A stretch of DNA of 64,000 nucleotides from Circinella umbellata. Taxonomy: Eukaryota; Mucoromycota; Mucoromycetes; Mucorales; Lichtheimiaceae. The notes beneath the pieces were generated by a model. The model was not told the DNA's origin and did no database searches. It worked only from the letters and a program-made list of their open reading frames with translations. The stretch is taken from positions 310,001-374,000 of the forward strand of contig JAIWNF010000032.1 of the NCBI GenBank assembly GCA_025093555.1, written 5' to 3'. The number at the start of each line of letters is the position of its first letter. The stretch's first letter is position 1. Shown one piece after another: positions 34,886 through 52,405 of the stretch. Made by a program: the position numbers and the translations under genes.

Positions 34886-36653
34886 ATGTCAAATAATAAT
34901 AATAATGTATTAGTCAACTTACTTGTACCACGTCCTAGTTTATATATAATGAAAAATGGTTATAATGTTTTAACATTGGAACAAGTAATAATAATAAAAA
35001 AAAAAACAATCTCTTTTCTCTCTCTCTCTTTCTATTTATTTTGTTAATTCAATGGACTAAGAAAAAAAAAACGCTTTTATTTATTTGAAAAAAGATAGCC
35101 AAATTTGATAATGAAGAAAAGGGATTAACTTTTTATACTCTTCCATTAAAAGATGATACTCATTGGATTCCTGCTATAGCCACAGAAGCAGCAATGAAAG
35201 GTGCACACAAGTAAGTTTAAATAAATAAAATAATAAAAGTTTCAGGATAAATAAATTAAATGGGGGCAAAAAAAAAAACAGAAATTATGGTCGTTCTTTA
35301 GATGATAATTATGATAATGTTTCAGGAACCAATATACTTTTACTTGACTGGATGGTGGGTGTATGTATGCGTGGTGAAGCATTAGCACCCTATCTTTTAA
35401 TTCACAAATTCCATTTTACTGATATGGCAAATCCAAGTACAGGATTAAATAACCCTGTGGATGTGTGTTATATACCTCAAGTAAATGATTGGTTATTAGA
35501 ACAGCATGATAAATTATCCTATCCACCTCAAGTATTGAATTTAGATGAATTAAATGAAGCAAATGAATTAACTATTTTGAAGAGATGGTATATGGAATTA
35601 TATCCACAACGTCCTCAAGGCTCTATTAATAAAAAAATGTTTGGATATTTATATCCTGGTATTGAAGCTACTATTAATGAAGATTATGATCCACTTCCCA
35701 GTCTGGTAAACTATATATTGATTTCTTTGTCATTTTGAATATAGATAACATAATAATAACTTTAGATATTCATGATAGCAAGAAATTGCAAATAGAATTA
35801 AACCAGTAAAACAAGTAAAAACATTTAAAAGAAGAAGAAAAACTGAAAATAGTCCTCAACCTACCAAATTAATTAAAATGGAACAAGAAGAACAAACAAC
35901 TATTTCAGAATATGATGTAAAAAGAGTTATTTATTTATTTCATATAGTTTATATACTTGTGGCTAATATATATTTTATATAGAAACAAAACTTAACGCAT
36001 GAAAATATAATGGATTATTTTAAAAAATTACGAGTGGAAAATATCATATTGGATAGGATGGATTTTAAATATCCAGATGATTTACATCAAACTATTTCTA
36101 CATGGGGTAAAAATTCATTCACCTCCTTTGGAAGATTTCTCTCCTTTTCTAAATCTATCCTTACTCAATTCTTAAATAGATTCGAATGATATAACAAAAC
36201 AATCAACAATAGCAACAACAACAATGACTTTGGATGATACTATAAAGAACACGAGTGTTACTACTACTGATCAAAATTATTTACAAGAACCAACAAGTAT
36301 GATTTCAAGGAGAAATGGGGTTTTATATATAAACTTGTTTGAACATATAATATATAGTTTAGATTCTTATCAAGGAGTTATAAATCTCATTTACTATTAT
36401 AGAACAAAAAGATATGAACATCATCAACAAGGAACAAGAAGAATCAAAGAAAGAAGAGGAGAAAAAGAAAAATCAAAAAGGAGAAGATAACATAACTTAC
36501 CACTTGAAAAATAATGAAGAAGAGGGTGAAGAAGAAGATGAAGATGAAGAAGATTTAGATGATATGGACCCCTCTTCTTATTGGGAGAAACAACATACAT
36601 CTTATGTTAATATGTTAAATGGTTTTCAAAGTAAAATTTGTTTATTACAATGA
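34886..36653 (+). CDS. Unrecognised 422-residue protein with acidic C-terminus
   Basis: Seven exons, 34886-34984, 35095-35210, 35282-35705, 35779-35916, 35983-36106, 36180-36296 and 36403-36653, all join in frame, which strongly supports the model. No family is recognised. The N-terminal 215 residues look like a compact folded domain (KDDTHWIPAIATEAAMKGAH; LLLDWMVGVCMRGEALAPYL; DVCYIPQVNDWLLEQHDKL; LKRWYMELYPQRPQGSINKK). A basic KRRRK stretch on exon 4 could be a nuclear localisation signal. The C-terminal exon is highly charged, with K/E mixed then a long D/E-rich run ending before a short hydrophobic tail. A nuclear protein is the simplest reading of the basic patch and acidic tail; this is inference only. 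Confidence 0.72.
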
Positions 36654-37276
36654 ATCTATTGTACGTACATATAGTATTATCCTTTTTTTTTTTTTTTTTT
36701 TGGTCACAGACATACTCCTTACTTTTTTTCATCTTCATGTAGTAGTTAACGCTATAATTTTATAAGAACAAAGAAAGAAAGAAAGCTAATCGTATAACAT
36801 TTTTCTACTATCATGATGTAATATAATATAATAATTTAAAGTTATTAATCATTGTGATTTCTTTATATATATAAAATTAAATGATAGTGTTTAGTTTTTT
36901 TATAGGAATGTACGTAACGTAACTAAAGGAAGAGTGTGTGTGTTTGGAATGAAAGAATTGATATTAACGGGGGTTTTCGAGGAGAGTTGATATAGACGGG
37001 GGCGGAGAGAGACAGAAAAAGTCAAAATGAACTACGCTGTAAAGGAAAGAAAAATTAAGAAAAGGGAGAATTGGGGGAGGAGGGAAATATAATATCATAA
37101 GAAATGATGTAAAGGAAAAAAAAAAGGTTGTTCATATTTACATCAAAAGAATTTAAACTACTTGAAGCAAAGGGAATAAAATAAATTAGAAAACGAATGA
37201 TTGGGTTGGGTCGGGAGGGGGGGTTGTGAAAAAAAAAGGATGAAGGAATGGTTTGTTTTTTCAGTTTAACAAGTGA
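36654..37276. other. Intergenic, convergent 3' ends, with G-rich tracts
   Basis: 3' flank between the unrecognised protein and the kinase. It contains an 18-T run (36681-36698), GA-rich patches, and a quadruplex-capable stretch at 37203-37223 (GGG runs separated by TT, TC and A). No exon seen. Confidence 0.55.
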
Positions 37277-41038
<3,762 letters not shown>

Positions 41039-42575
41039 TGTATTAACTTATTATTATTATTATTATATAAAAAAAATGTAAATTTGAAATATTAAAAGAA
41101 TATAATTTGATTATGTATTTGTTGCTGTTTTTTAGATATAAAGAGAGAATATATATAAAAAAAAAGAAAAAAGAAAGAAAGAAAGAGAATAAAGAGAAAA
41201 GAAATAGAAGAAGAAGGAAAAAAAAAATAAAGGATTTAAACAACACCAACAACAACAACAATAACTCAAAAAGAATAAAAAGTCAGAAAAAATATATTAG
41301 GGGGGGGAGGGGAGGGGAAGGAAAAGAATCAATAATCATTCATTTCATTTTATTATTGTTCAATGTTGTAAGAGCTTGTTACTGTTTGTCATTTTGAATG
41401 TTTCTTCTTTACTACGTACGTACGTACTCAATAACAAAAATATAAAGAAGATATTTTGGCAGGAGTTTACTAGCTAGTTACTAGTCGGGGTCTTTTTCAT
41501 GTATAAAATGTATTGTGTTACAAAGGAGATAATGAGGAGTGAGAATTAAAGGGAGCAAAAAAAAAAAAAAGTTGAGATAAAAAGAAGGGGGAAGGATGAA
41601 TTAGAAAGAAATGATTGACATCCCAGAAAAGGGGTTATAAAACTCCTCTTCTAATCTTTCTCTCTTTCCCCCCTTCCCTTCCACAACTTTTTTCCTTGTT
41701 TGGGAACCAAAAAAAAAAAAGAGGGTTTCTTTTTGAACATTCAAGATATATTCTAAAGTGAAAATAAAAATAAACATCTTTAAAAAATCATTGTATAAAC
41801 GTGTTATAAAGATATAAAATGTGCTAAGAATAATAGGAGCTGGAAAAAAAAATAGATTGTTATAATATAGATAACTCAGGTTTTTCTATATACTCTTTAC
41901 ATTATGTAAAAAAAAAAAAAGAATACAATAAAAAATATTCTAGTTCATCGTTTAGAAATAAAAAGCCTCCTTTATTAAATGGTTTGATGTTGGTTCTATA
42001 TAATTTCTGTTTTTTTTACGTACTACAATATAAAATACTAGTAAAATAGTTGCTAATAATATGGTGTGTCATAAGTATTATATTAAATCCCATGGGTTAA
42101 TAATAGTAATAAATAAAAATAATTATTCATCATGTTCATTCTCTGTAAAAGGTAATTTAACCATGTCACTATCCTTTTCAATCTGAATAAAAGTTATTTC
42201 ATGCCGTTACTCTTTATTGTTTCCATGGTAATATATACATAAAAATAAACATACATAGACATATATACATATAGATGACCATTTCTTTTATAGTTATCTA
42301 AAAATGATTATTTATTAAATAGTTTATTTTTATATAAAGAGAAAAATCAGAGAATATAAAGAAAAAAAAATAATGAATATGAATTGTAATGATAAATAAA
42401 TTATGCATAATAAAGAAGAATCTAAATACCGCAAAGTATACACTAGTTTTTTATTATACAAATTTAGATTTTTCTAGTCCGTAACTCTACTCTTTTTAAC
42501 CCCCAGTCCCCCATCTCCAAATATATATATATCCTGCTTGTATGTTGCTATGGTTAATTCTCCTCCTTTTTTTTA
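41039..42575. other. 1.5 kb intergenic region, kinase promoter side
   Basis: This contains the kinase 5' flank, with GA-rich (41160-41230) and G-rich (41300-41321) tracts, and three overlapping TACGTA palindromes at 41414-41427. A segment on the minus strand near 42187-42122 reads as a possible last exon (IEKDSDMVKLPFTENEHDE, stop) after a TTCAG acceptor, but no upstream exon could be joined to it. The rest is AT-rich without coding signal. Confidence 0.5.
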
Positions 42576-44445
42576 TTAAGCTCGTGTCGTTCGACGATTG
42601 TTAGTTATACTTGTATGATGATTACTTTGTAGTTGATTAATAAATTCCAAGCTTTGTAAATATTGAGATCGTATATTTAATTGTTGTAAAAGATGTTCAA
42701 TATCATTATTATTATTATTTGTGGTGGATGCTGTTGATGAAGGTCGATTTTGTTGAATAATATATCGACGTAATTGTGTGATATCATTCACATCTGAAAT
42801 ATACCACCATTTATTTTTTGTTTCCTGTTCTTGTTCTTGTTGAGATATATCCATATCCACATCATCAGAAATAAAGCCTGGACCAATAATGATAACGCCG
42901 TGACCCCAATAAGGTTCACTGTTCCGAGCATCATTTCCATAAGTAATAAGATCATTAAAAATCCAATATTCATTTCCTTTCATATCTTGTCCAGCAGGTG
43001 AAAATCGTTTTGTATTTTTTTGTTGTGCAATCATTGTATCAATTAATTTCTTTTCTACTTGAATTTGTCGTTCTGATTGTTTTGTATCCTCTTTTTGTAA
43101 TTGTTGTTCTTGTAAAAGTTGTTTACGTTCAAATTTTAATTCAGTTTCTTGTAATTTAAATTCTTTTGATTGTTCTTCATGCACCCATATCCGTCGAAGT
43201 GAATTATGTAATAAAAGTAAATCACAAATCATTTGTAACATTTTTAATTCTGTGGGTAATGAATGGATTATTTCTTCCGGTTCCGGCATCCTATTATTTA
43301 CATCTTCCATTATGATATCTTCTTCTTCTTCTTCATTATCTGTCGTCGTAGAGGATGCTATCCCAGTAACAATAGATAATAATTCAATTAAATTTTCCCA
43401 ATGATGTACATTTAATCCATCTCTTTGTAATCGTTCAATAAATTCAATTCTTGCTGCCTCTTTTGTCCATCGATGTGAATTATTCAAATCATAATTATCC
43501 ATCCAATCATAAATAAGTTTGTTGGCTAATTGTTGCATTGTACGTGCACCATAAAATAGACTCTGCTTATTGGTAGTTGAATGAAAAGAAGAGGAAGGGA
43601 TATCAATAAAACCATGTTCCATACTTAATAAGAGCTGATAGGTTAAATTGACACCTAATCTTTTTATACGCCAATTTCCTTGGACATTTTGAAGACTTGC
43701 TGTCGCACGTGAATCAATATCAAAATAAGAACCAAACCGAAAAACAAATTCTCGAATTTGTAATCGTACCCATAAATCTTGTTGATTATAAAGTAATGCA
43801 ATGGGATTTAAAGTAGGTGGTTCAATGGTCAATGGTGTTGGTTCTTGTTGAGGTAATTTAGTAAATGAGAGTCTATTATAGGGGTGTTTCACATAATTAA
43901 TTTCCTCTGTGTTATCTCTCTTTTATATAATTTCTTACTTGTTTTCAGTAGAAGGTGTTCTATTTCGTTCCTTATGTTTAAGCTATATATTCCATAGGAT
44001 ATCAGTTTATATTATTATTATCCATTTGTTATTTTTATTATGTTTTTATTACCTTTTCTTTTATCTATAAAGTTATAAAAGTTTTTAAATCAATATAACG
44101 GAAATAATAATAAATATAAATATTAGAAACTTGTAAATAAAACTTACATTATTATCAGTCACTGATTCTGTAAAAGTATTATTAATAGTTTTTAATTTAT
44201 TTATATTTAATGTAGTTGAAGAAGAAGAAGAAGAAGAAGACGTAGGTCGATTGTTTTCGTTATTATTATTACTATTGACAGGTACAAAAGAAAGTCTTTA
44301 CATACATATATATATATATATTATATTAGTTATCTCCATTGTATAGTTTCTTTTTCACTCAAAAAAAAAAATAAACGTTTTTACTTTACTTTGTTTGTAA
44401 ATACTTTTTTTTTCCTGTTGAATTTCCAATATTTTGATTGCTCAT
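42576..44445 (-). CDS. DDT/WHIM-like chromatin protein
   Basis: Four exons, 44445-44405, 44295-44148, 43982-43939 and 43872-42576, join in frame to 509 residues. The N-terminus is N- and S-rich low complexity. Exon 4 opens with a helical segment, DLWVRLQIREFVFRFG, that recalls a DDT domain. After a long charged helix (KEFKLQETELKFERKQLLQE) comes AGQDMKGNEYWIFNDL, which matches the D-x-x-G-x-x-Y-W motif of WHIM2/WSD domains. Proteins with DDT and WHIM elements (Itc1, Ioc3, ACF1, CECR2) hold ISWI remodellers on linker DNA. The family call rests on these two patterns. A 12-nt microexon near 44053-44064 (IKEK) could be inserted without changing frame; I left it out. The acceptor at 43873-43874 was chosen because nearer AGs give a stop codon or an intron of about 20-30 nt. 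Confidence 0.6.
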
Positions 44446-44677
44446 TATTTTTATCTTTGTATAAAAAAAAAGGGGAAGAGTTATCTATAAGAAAATAAAG
44501 TAAGCGGGGGAACACAAAAATAAAAGTCGCGTAAAAAAAAGCGCGTGTGATTAGAATTTGGTGGCAAAGCTTGATAAGAATTCCCCCGTTTCAAATCGTT
44601 CTTTTATTTTATTTTTTCAAGAGCCAAGCTCCTCCTCCTCTTTTTTTTTTTTACCCTTCTTTCTAATTGAAAATAAT
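44446..44677. promoter_or_regulatory. Short divergent promoter, WHIM-like gene / DcpS
   Basis: Only 232 bp separate the two start codons. The interval has two GCGT-containing boxes (GTCGCGTAAAA and GCGCGTGT, about 44527-44548) and a T-run (44641-44652) before the DcpS ATG. Shared control of the two genes is possible. Confidence 0.45.
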
Positions 44678-45553
44678 ATGGATCAATTAATTGAACAGTT
44701 TCAATTTGAACGTATATTATCTCATGATCCTCGTACCAAACATGTATATCTTTTGGGACACATTAATGAACAGCATGCCATTATATCTTTTGAAAAAGCA
44801 AGATATAGTGATTCAGAATTAGTTCAATTAACGTCAAGAACAAGTCACTTAGAAGATTGTAATAATAACAATATATATAGTTGGGGTATGGGACATATAA
44901 AATTGGATAAAGCAGATACACATATCAAAACCATTTATCCAGCAACTGAATTACATATTCGTAAATATGAACATCAACAACGTCGTATGATTATTGAAAC
45001 ACCCGTATTATATAAACAAATCACATTACCTTATATAACAAGTTTACCTTTGGATCGTATTCAATGGGTTCATAATATATTACAAGGAAAATCAGAAACA
45101 GATCGTATCATTTATCAAGATAAAGAAAATGAAAAAGGATTTGTGATATTACCTGATATGAAATGGGATGGAACTCAAGAATCTTTATATTGGGTTGCTA
45201 TTATTATGCGAAATGATATTCAATCTTTACGATCTTTAAATCGTGATCATTTAGATTTATTAAAAGGAATTCGTGATACAGCTTATCAACTAGCAAAAGA
45301 AAAGTATGGCATGGACAAGGATTTATTACGATTGTTTATTCATTATCAACCAAGCTATTATCATTTTCATATACATATTACTGCCATTTCATTTGCTGAT
45401 GCCCCTGGTATTGTAGTAGGTCAGGCACATCTTTTAGATACAGTCATTGATAATATTGAATTATATGATGATTATTATCAAAAAGCTACTTTACCATTTA
45501 CTATTGGTGAAAGACATCCATTATATTTAGCATATCAAGAAAAGAAAGACTAA
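44678..45553 (+). CDS. DCPS: Scavenger mRNA decapping enzyme DcpS
   Basis: A single exon of 291 residues. DcpS hydrolyses the m7GpppN cap left after 3'-5' mRNA decay, releasing m7GMP. The C-terminal HIT domain contains the catalytic histidine triad in YYHFHIHIT, preceded by FVILPDMKWDG and a long helix ending AKEKYGMDKDLLRLFIHYQP. The N-terminal half has the swapped-dimer, cap-binding region (IIYQDKENEKGFVILPD, with YPATELHIRKYE earlier). I chose the ATG at 44678 because it follows the T-rich leader and gives the normal DcpS N-terminus (LIEQFQFERIL). The frame is open further upstream, but no ATG is needed there. The length is close to fungal Dcs1 proteins, slightly shorter. Confidence 0.95.
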   Translation: MDQLIEQFQFERILSHDPRTKHVYLLGHINEQHAIISFEKARYSDSELVQLTSRTSHLEDCNNNNIYSWGMGHIKLDKADTHIKTIYPATELHIRKYEHQQRRMIIETPVLYKQITLPYITSLPLDRIQWVHNILQGKSETDRIIYQDKENEKGFVILPDMKWDGTQESLYWVAIIMRNDIQSLRSLNRDHLDLLKGIRDTAYQLAKEKYGMDKDLLRLFIHYQPSYYHFHIHITAISFADAPGIVVGQAHLLDTVIDNIELYDDYYQKATLPFTIGERHPLYLAYQEKKD

Positions 45554-45725
45554 TTGTATTAGTAGTATTAATTTTCCTTTTCCCTTTCAATTTACCCTCC
45601 CCCTTTCACATTATGTTTGATTAATAAAATTATCTAGTGTATTTCCGACGCTTTTAGAAAACCTTTTTTTTTTCCTTTTTTTTACTTCTGTCTCTTTCTC
45701 TTCTTTCTCAAAAAAAAAAATAACA

Positions 45726-47182
45726 ATGCAAGATCAATCTTCACAATTCGAAGTCGCTGATCCTCCAACCGATGGCATTACAAATATTACTTTTAGTCCA
45801 ACAGATTCTCGATTATTACTTGCTTCTTCTTGGGATACGGTAAATATATATATTTACTTCCCTTAACCTTCTATACCTTTTACAACAACATTCCTATCCC
45901 ATTTATATATAAACTAAAACTCTCTCTTTTTTCTTTTTTAGACCGTTCGACTTTATAATGTAGAAGAAAATAGATTACAAACACAAGTAAAACATGTGGG
46001 TGGTATTCTTGATACTTGTTTTGGAAATGACAATAATACTGCTTATCATGGTGGTTTGGAAAAGAAAGTAACAAAGTAAGTCTTTTTTTTTTTTAAACGC
46101 GTTTTTTTTTTAAGATATAATTATTTAATTTTATTTAATTTTTAGATTGGATCTAGAAACGAGTGCTGAACAAGAATTGGGTAAACATGATTTACCTGTA
46201 CGATGCGTACGATGGAGTTCAGAAACAAGTATGGAATTAGAAAAGAAAAGAAAAGAAAAATATATACATACTTCTTTCAAAATATTAAATAATTGTTTTT
46301 TATTAGATAATTTATATACTGGTTCATGGGATAAAACTTTACGAGTATGGGATGAACGTAGTACTGAAGCAGTTCAAAAACATGATTTACCACAAAAAGT
46401 ATTTAGTATGGATATTTCCAATAATCGACTTGTAGTGGCTATGGCCAATCGACAAATTTTTGTTTATGATATCAGAAATATGACAGAACCTTGGCAAACC
46501 TGTGAAACTACATTACGCTATATGTTAAAATCGATACGATGTATGCCTAATGGTGAAGGTAACATATAACAATATCAGAAGGGGGAAAAGGGGATTTTAT
46601 TTACAAGTGAAAATTTATATTTATATATTTATATATTTTATTTAGGATATGCATGTTCATCTATTGAAGGAAGAGTTGCACTTGAATTCTTTGATATGTC
46701 ACCTGAACAACAAGCTAGAAAATATGCATTTAAATCACATCGACAAACTATTAATGATACTGAAGTAGTATATCCAGTAAATGCTTTAGCATTTCATCCA
46801 ATGTAAGTTTTTTCCAAACTTTCCCTCTCCCCTATTCTTTCTTTTTTTTCAATATAAATGTAATTATAATTATAATCTTGTTTTGTTTTGTTTTTTTTAT
46901 AGTTACGGTACATTTGCATCAGGTGGGTCGGATGGTGTAGTAAGCGTTTGGGATGGTGTTAATAGAAAACGTATTCGACAATTCCCTCGATACCCCGATG
47001 AAATTGCAAGTTTAGCATTTAGTCACGATGGAAAGAAACTTGCTATTGCAAGTAGTTATACATTTGATGAAGGAGAACGAGATCATCAACCAGATGCGAT
47101 ATTTATCAAGACATTGGATGAAAATGAATGTAAACCACGAACACCTAATAATAACCTTGGTAATGGTACTGCTTATGTATAA
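45726..47182 (+). CDS. BUB3: Spindle checkpoint WD40 protein Bub3
   Basis: Six exons, 45726-45839, 45942-46075, 46146-46228, 46307-46558, 46646-46802 and 46903-47182, join in frame to 339 residues. The order of blades matches Bub3: [20 protein letters not shown] and [27 protein letters not shown]; the Bub3-typical [17 protein letters not shown] and [28 protein letters not shown]; and [20 protein letters not shown]. Bub3 binds GLEBS motifs of Bub1 and BubR1/Mad3 and brings them to MELT-phosphorylated kinetochores. Rae1 is the close alternative, but SSIEGRVA with KYAFKSHR and the short N-terminus favour Bub3. The gene is convergent with the EngB-type gene, with only 68 bp between the stops. Confidence 0.94.
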
Positions 47183-47250
47183 AATTTGAAATAATAATAA
47201 TAAATAAAAAGTAATAATAATTGAAATAATATTAATAATAAGTATTACTA

Positions 47251-47626
47251 TTAAGATGATGATGATGATGTTATTCCTGTTGCTGACATAATAGTCCATT
47301 GAACTCGAATAATATCTTGTGTTACTTGTTCCACACTATTTTTTTGACTTTTTCTACGTTTTCCAGTAATTAAAATTTCTGGATAACAACAAATAGCATT
47401 ATTAACAAGATATTCTTCAATATTTGATTTTGATTTTTCAAATGCTTCTTTTGATAATCTATCTCTTTTAGTTAAAATAATTTGATAAGATAATGGTTGT
47501 TGATCAAGAATTTGCATAATTTGTTTATCCGTTTCTTTAAGACCAGCAACTGGATCAATGACGATAAATAAACGTTTTAATCTATAAAATATAATATATA
47601 TATATATATGAATAATAGATCCTACA

Positions 47627-47669
<43 letters not shown>

Positions 47670-48391
47670 TTATATATTTACTGTGCACGATTTCGTAAGT
47701 AATAAAGAATCAAATCACCCCAAGTTTCTCTTGATTGAAAACCATAACCAGGCATATCCACTAAAGTAATTTGATTTGCAATATCAAAAAAATTGAGTGA
47801 TTTGGTATGTCCCTGTATATTTTATTATTAGTTTCATTATTATATAAGCTCCTCCAATCCAAATATATAATATATATTTTACCGGTTTACTTGATGTCTT
47901 GACAAGTTTATTATTATTTGTTAACCTATTAATCAATGTTGATTTCTAAAATATATCATTTATATCTTTAGTATCTATATACCAATGGATATTTATAATC
48001 TACTTACACCAACATTACTACGTCCTACAAATGCAATCTAAAAAATTAAATATCAAAGTTAATAATGTTTAAATAAGGGAATAATATTTAAAATAATAAT
48101 AATAAGTTTGTTATTAACCTCTGGTTTTTCATAAGAAGGTAAATTTTCAGGTTCAAATACACTGGTTAAAAACCGAGTTGGTTTTGCAAATAATTTACTT
48201 GCTGTACGTGATTGTTGGGGTGTTAATGGCGTTATTTCAGGAAATGAAGTTAATCGATAACTATCCGCTCGTTTATTATGTTGAACTAAATGTTTTGCTT
48301 GATTTATTATTATAGATTCTTGTTGTTTTTCTCGTATACATAATCGAGAACAAGAATGAAAGGTTCTTCTTATTATTAATGACATGTCCAT
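47251..48391 (-). CDS. EngB/YihA-type GTPase, probably mitochondrial
   Basis: Five exons, 48391-48119, 48037-48008, 47945-47883, 47812-47682 and 47581-47251, join in frame to 275 residues. GTPase motifs: G1 GRSNVGKST (split across exons 2 and 3), G2 region PGHTKSLNFF, G3 DMPGYG, G4 TKRD and G5 near SATG. This is the TrmE-Era-EngA-EngB superfamily; bacterial EngB helps assemble the large ribosomal subunit, and nuclear-encoded fungal copies act in mitochondria. The first ~25 residues are basic with S, H and C (LIIRRTFHSCSRLCIREKQQ) and look like a mitochondrial presequence. Exon 2 is only 30 nt and encodes IAFVGRSNVG. The exon 1 donor is GTTAAT, weaker than usual. Either ATG (48391 or 48385) could be used. 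Confidence 0.9.
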
Positions 48392-48748
48392 TAAAGTTAT
48401 AATATAGAACTGAAAAAAAAAAAGAGATCTAAGAGATAATAATAATAATACAGTGGGAAGCAGGAACAAAAAAAAAGATTTCAACAGATATTTTACTGGA
48501 ACAATCTCAGTGCACTAGTTTAATCACTTGTGTCACCAAAAAATAAAGAAGCAAAATGAACGTCTTGCTGGGTATTGACCAGTTCCATTTGATTCTTTTT
48601 CTTCTGACAAATATAAAAAAAACTCAGGCACGGCCTTGTAAACAAAAAAAAAAATACCATCGGGCTTTTACCGTACAAGTATAAAATGATCAATTAAAAC
48701 TTTTTTTTCTTCTTTTTCTTCTCATTTTACACAGAATAGTAATTAATC
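48392..48748. promoter_or_regulatory. Divergent promoter, EngB-type gene / reductase
   Basis: A 357 bp interval between divergent start codons. It has a pyrimidine-rich leader before the reductase ATG (48697-48730) and A-runs on both sides. TATAAAA at 48680-48686 could be the reductase TATA box. Confidence 0.4.
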
Positions 48749-50016
<1,268 letters not shown>

Positions 50017-52405
50017 ATTTTGTGTATTTTTTATTTGAGATATAGATAAAATAATAGATTTGTATGTTAATTTAATAAATTACAATCTCTGTTAAATGTT
50101 TTTATGTATTTTCTACTTTTGTTATAATTTATGGTAAATAGAAAGTATGATGTAGTTGACTAGCAATATGGGATGTGTAAAAAATATCTTATATATCAAC
50201 ATAACGATTAGAACATACATAAATAAAGATATGTCATCAAGTAATACAGGTCGCAATTTCTATATATTTTAAAGACAGTTATTTATAGATGCTCTATACA
50301 ATCCAATTGGTATTAAGAACTGACAGCAGCGTAGAGATACGTATTTCATATATAGGTCATTGTTGTCCTTTTCTACTAACAAAATCAATTGCTGTCAGGG
50401 TTTATACAATACGTAGTATATTAATGCTATTCTTGCTGCAGGTATTGATTTACTTTGTTACTATAATTGTCTTTGCGCTTAAGTCGCTCCTGCTGTTGAT
50501 GTAATTTCTATTGATCAATATATTTTGTAAATCGTTTTCAGCCGTTTAAATCTTTCCAATTGTCTTCCTGCTCTACGATAATACAGTAAACCATAATTAT
50601 AATATTGTTTGTATTGGTCGATATACCTGCTGAAAAAAAATATGGATAATGATACAATCATAACAACAATTTGGTTACTTTACCATAAATTAACAGCAGT
50701 AATTTTATACTTGCGTTTTGTCAAATAAACGACTTACATTGCCTTTACGTATCGGGAATATTATATAAGGAAACCAAGTTTCTTGGTTCTTTCAAATTGG
50801 CTCAAAACAGAAAGCGTTTTGCAGTAATATGCGACCTAGTAGCAACACCTTGTTGGTCTATATTTTTCCCGGTTCTGCCCGCATTTCGATTTAAGCAATC
50901 ATAATCGATTTTAATCCTTTGGATCCTGTAAATGTGATATGGATATTACTTGTTATGGCTAAAATGACTTGCTGTTGCTTATTATGAGATGCATAGTGGA
51001 TAATCTTTTTTTATATATGCTTCAAGATTTTACAAGCCAAAAAAACAGGGATAATGACGTATTATTATCATACTATGCAGTAGATATAATACATTAACAA
51101 GCTTGATTACGAAATAATACTATACAATCAGTTCAAATAAACAGATATCATCCAAAATTTTGAATAAATTGATAATACGTATTTTCCACTTTCATGTAAA
51201 AAAAACACGTTTAAGAGTTAAAAGATACTACGTTATTATAGACCATTTTCATTCATTTTGTTCTCACGATAACTTTGAATAATCAAAAGGTAGCTTATAG
51301 TGAAGTGTGTTATTATAAAAAACGAATCATTGTAGATGTTGAGCTGAATATATATATATATATATAAATATATTGTATGAATCTGTAAATTTCTTATCTG
51401 TTTGTAACACCAAATAGAGAAACATAACATCCTTTGTGCTAAATATAAGTGTCGCTAACTTTCAAGAATAATAAGATTTGAAAAAAGCTGCTTTAACAAA
51501 GTAAAATCGTTGGTTTCCTTGGCGTACAAAAGTTCCACAAGTAGATAGTTTTCTGTAGTTATTTGATAGCCATTATTGTTATGGTTCTCAAATACGCACC
51601 TGTTATGATAACAAAAAATGAGCGATATTTACGTATTGAATAAACGATGCTACCTACATAAGAGCTAAGTTTTGCTTTGTTTTATAGCAAAATATTATAG
51701 TACATGTACTTTAAAAGAAGCAAATGTAGTGGGTTTAATCATGGATTCTTCAATGAATGAACATGAGTACACGAACTCTCTAAAACGTGACCTTAACTCA
51801 TTTTTCGTTTCTTATACTGAAAAATAAAATGAAGTTTCAGCTAACTATTTCTATATAAGGGTCGTGGTCCGGCTTAGTATTCCGGAAATCCCTCTGAAAT
51901 GAGGAACTTGTCTTTACACTGTAGTGCACTATAAAATATTTCAGGCTAGTTACGTGCGTGTTGTAAGATTCAAAATAAGTAAAGAAACCAGGATCACGTA
52001 ATATCAGCCTTCAGTTAATTTTTTTTCTAATACTTGTACATATCATCGTCAACGATATTAGGCGTGTTTATTTTTCTCTTTTGACTATTGTAGAAGTTAT
52101 TTATATGTGGAATATGGTTATAATAATAGAATATTTCAGGAAGGGGCTTTGTAATGATTGAATAATTAATTATTAAGACCTGTAATCATAGATTATGGCT
52201 ATCTGTCATCTCTTTATAAGCAATGTTCCTAACTTGTAAAACCAAACTCCGCAATATGATACATATAAAGGCAACGAACGCGTTGTCGAAACACATCTTT
52301 CTCTCCTGGATCCTCCTGTCTAATCAAATTTTTTACTCTCACACATATTTTCTCCACACTTTCTACACACACATACACACGTATATATACATATATATTC
52401 ACTAA
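50017..52405. other. 2.4 kb intergenic region
   Basis: AT-rich spacer with several TACGTA palindromes, a short inverted repeat at about 50772-50790 (AACCAAG and CTTGGTT arms), and no supported gene. The last 100 bp before 52406 are a CA/TA-rich leader with a likely promoter for the WrbA-like gene. Confidence 0.5.

Noticed and set aside
42122..42187. Possible last exon on the minus strand beyond the WHIM-like gene
   Set aside because: It has a good acceptor and a stop, but none of the phases from the WHIM-like gene joins it without a stop, and no other upstream exon was found.
44053..44064. 12-nt microexon in the WHIM-like gene
   Set aside because: It has AG and GT borders and keeps frame, but with so short a stretch this is easily chance; left out of the model.
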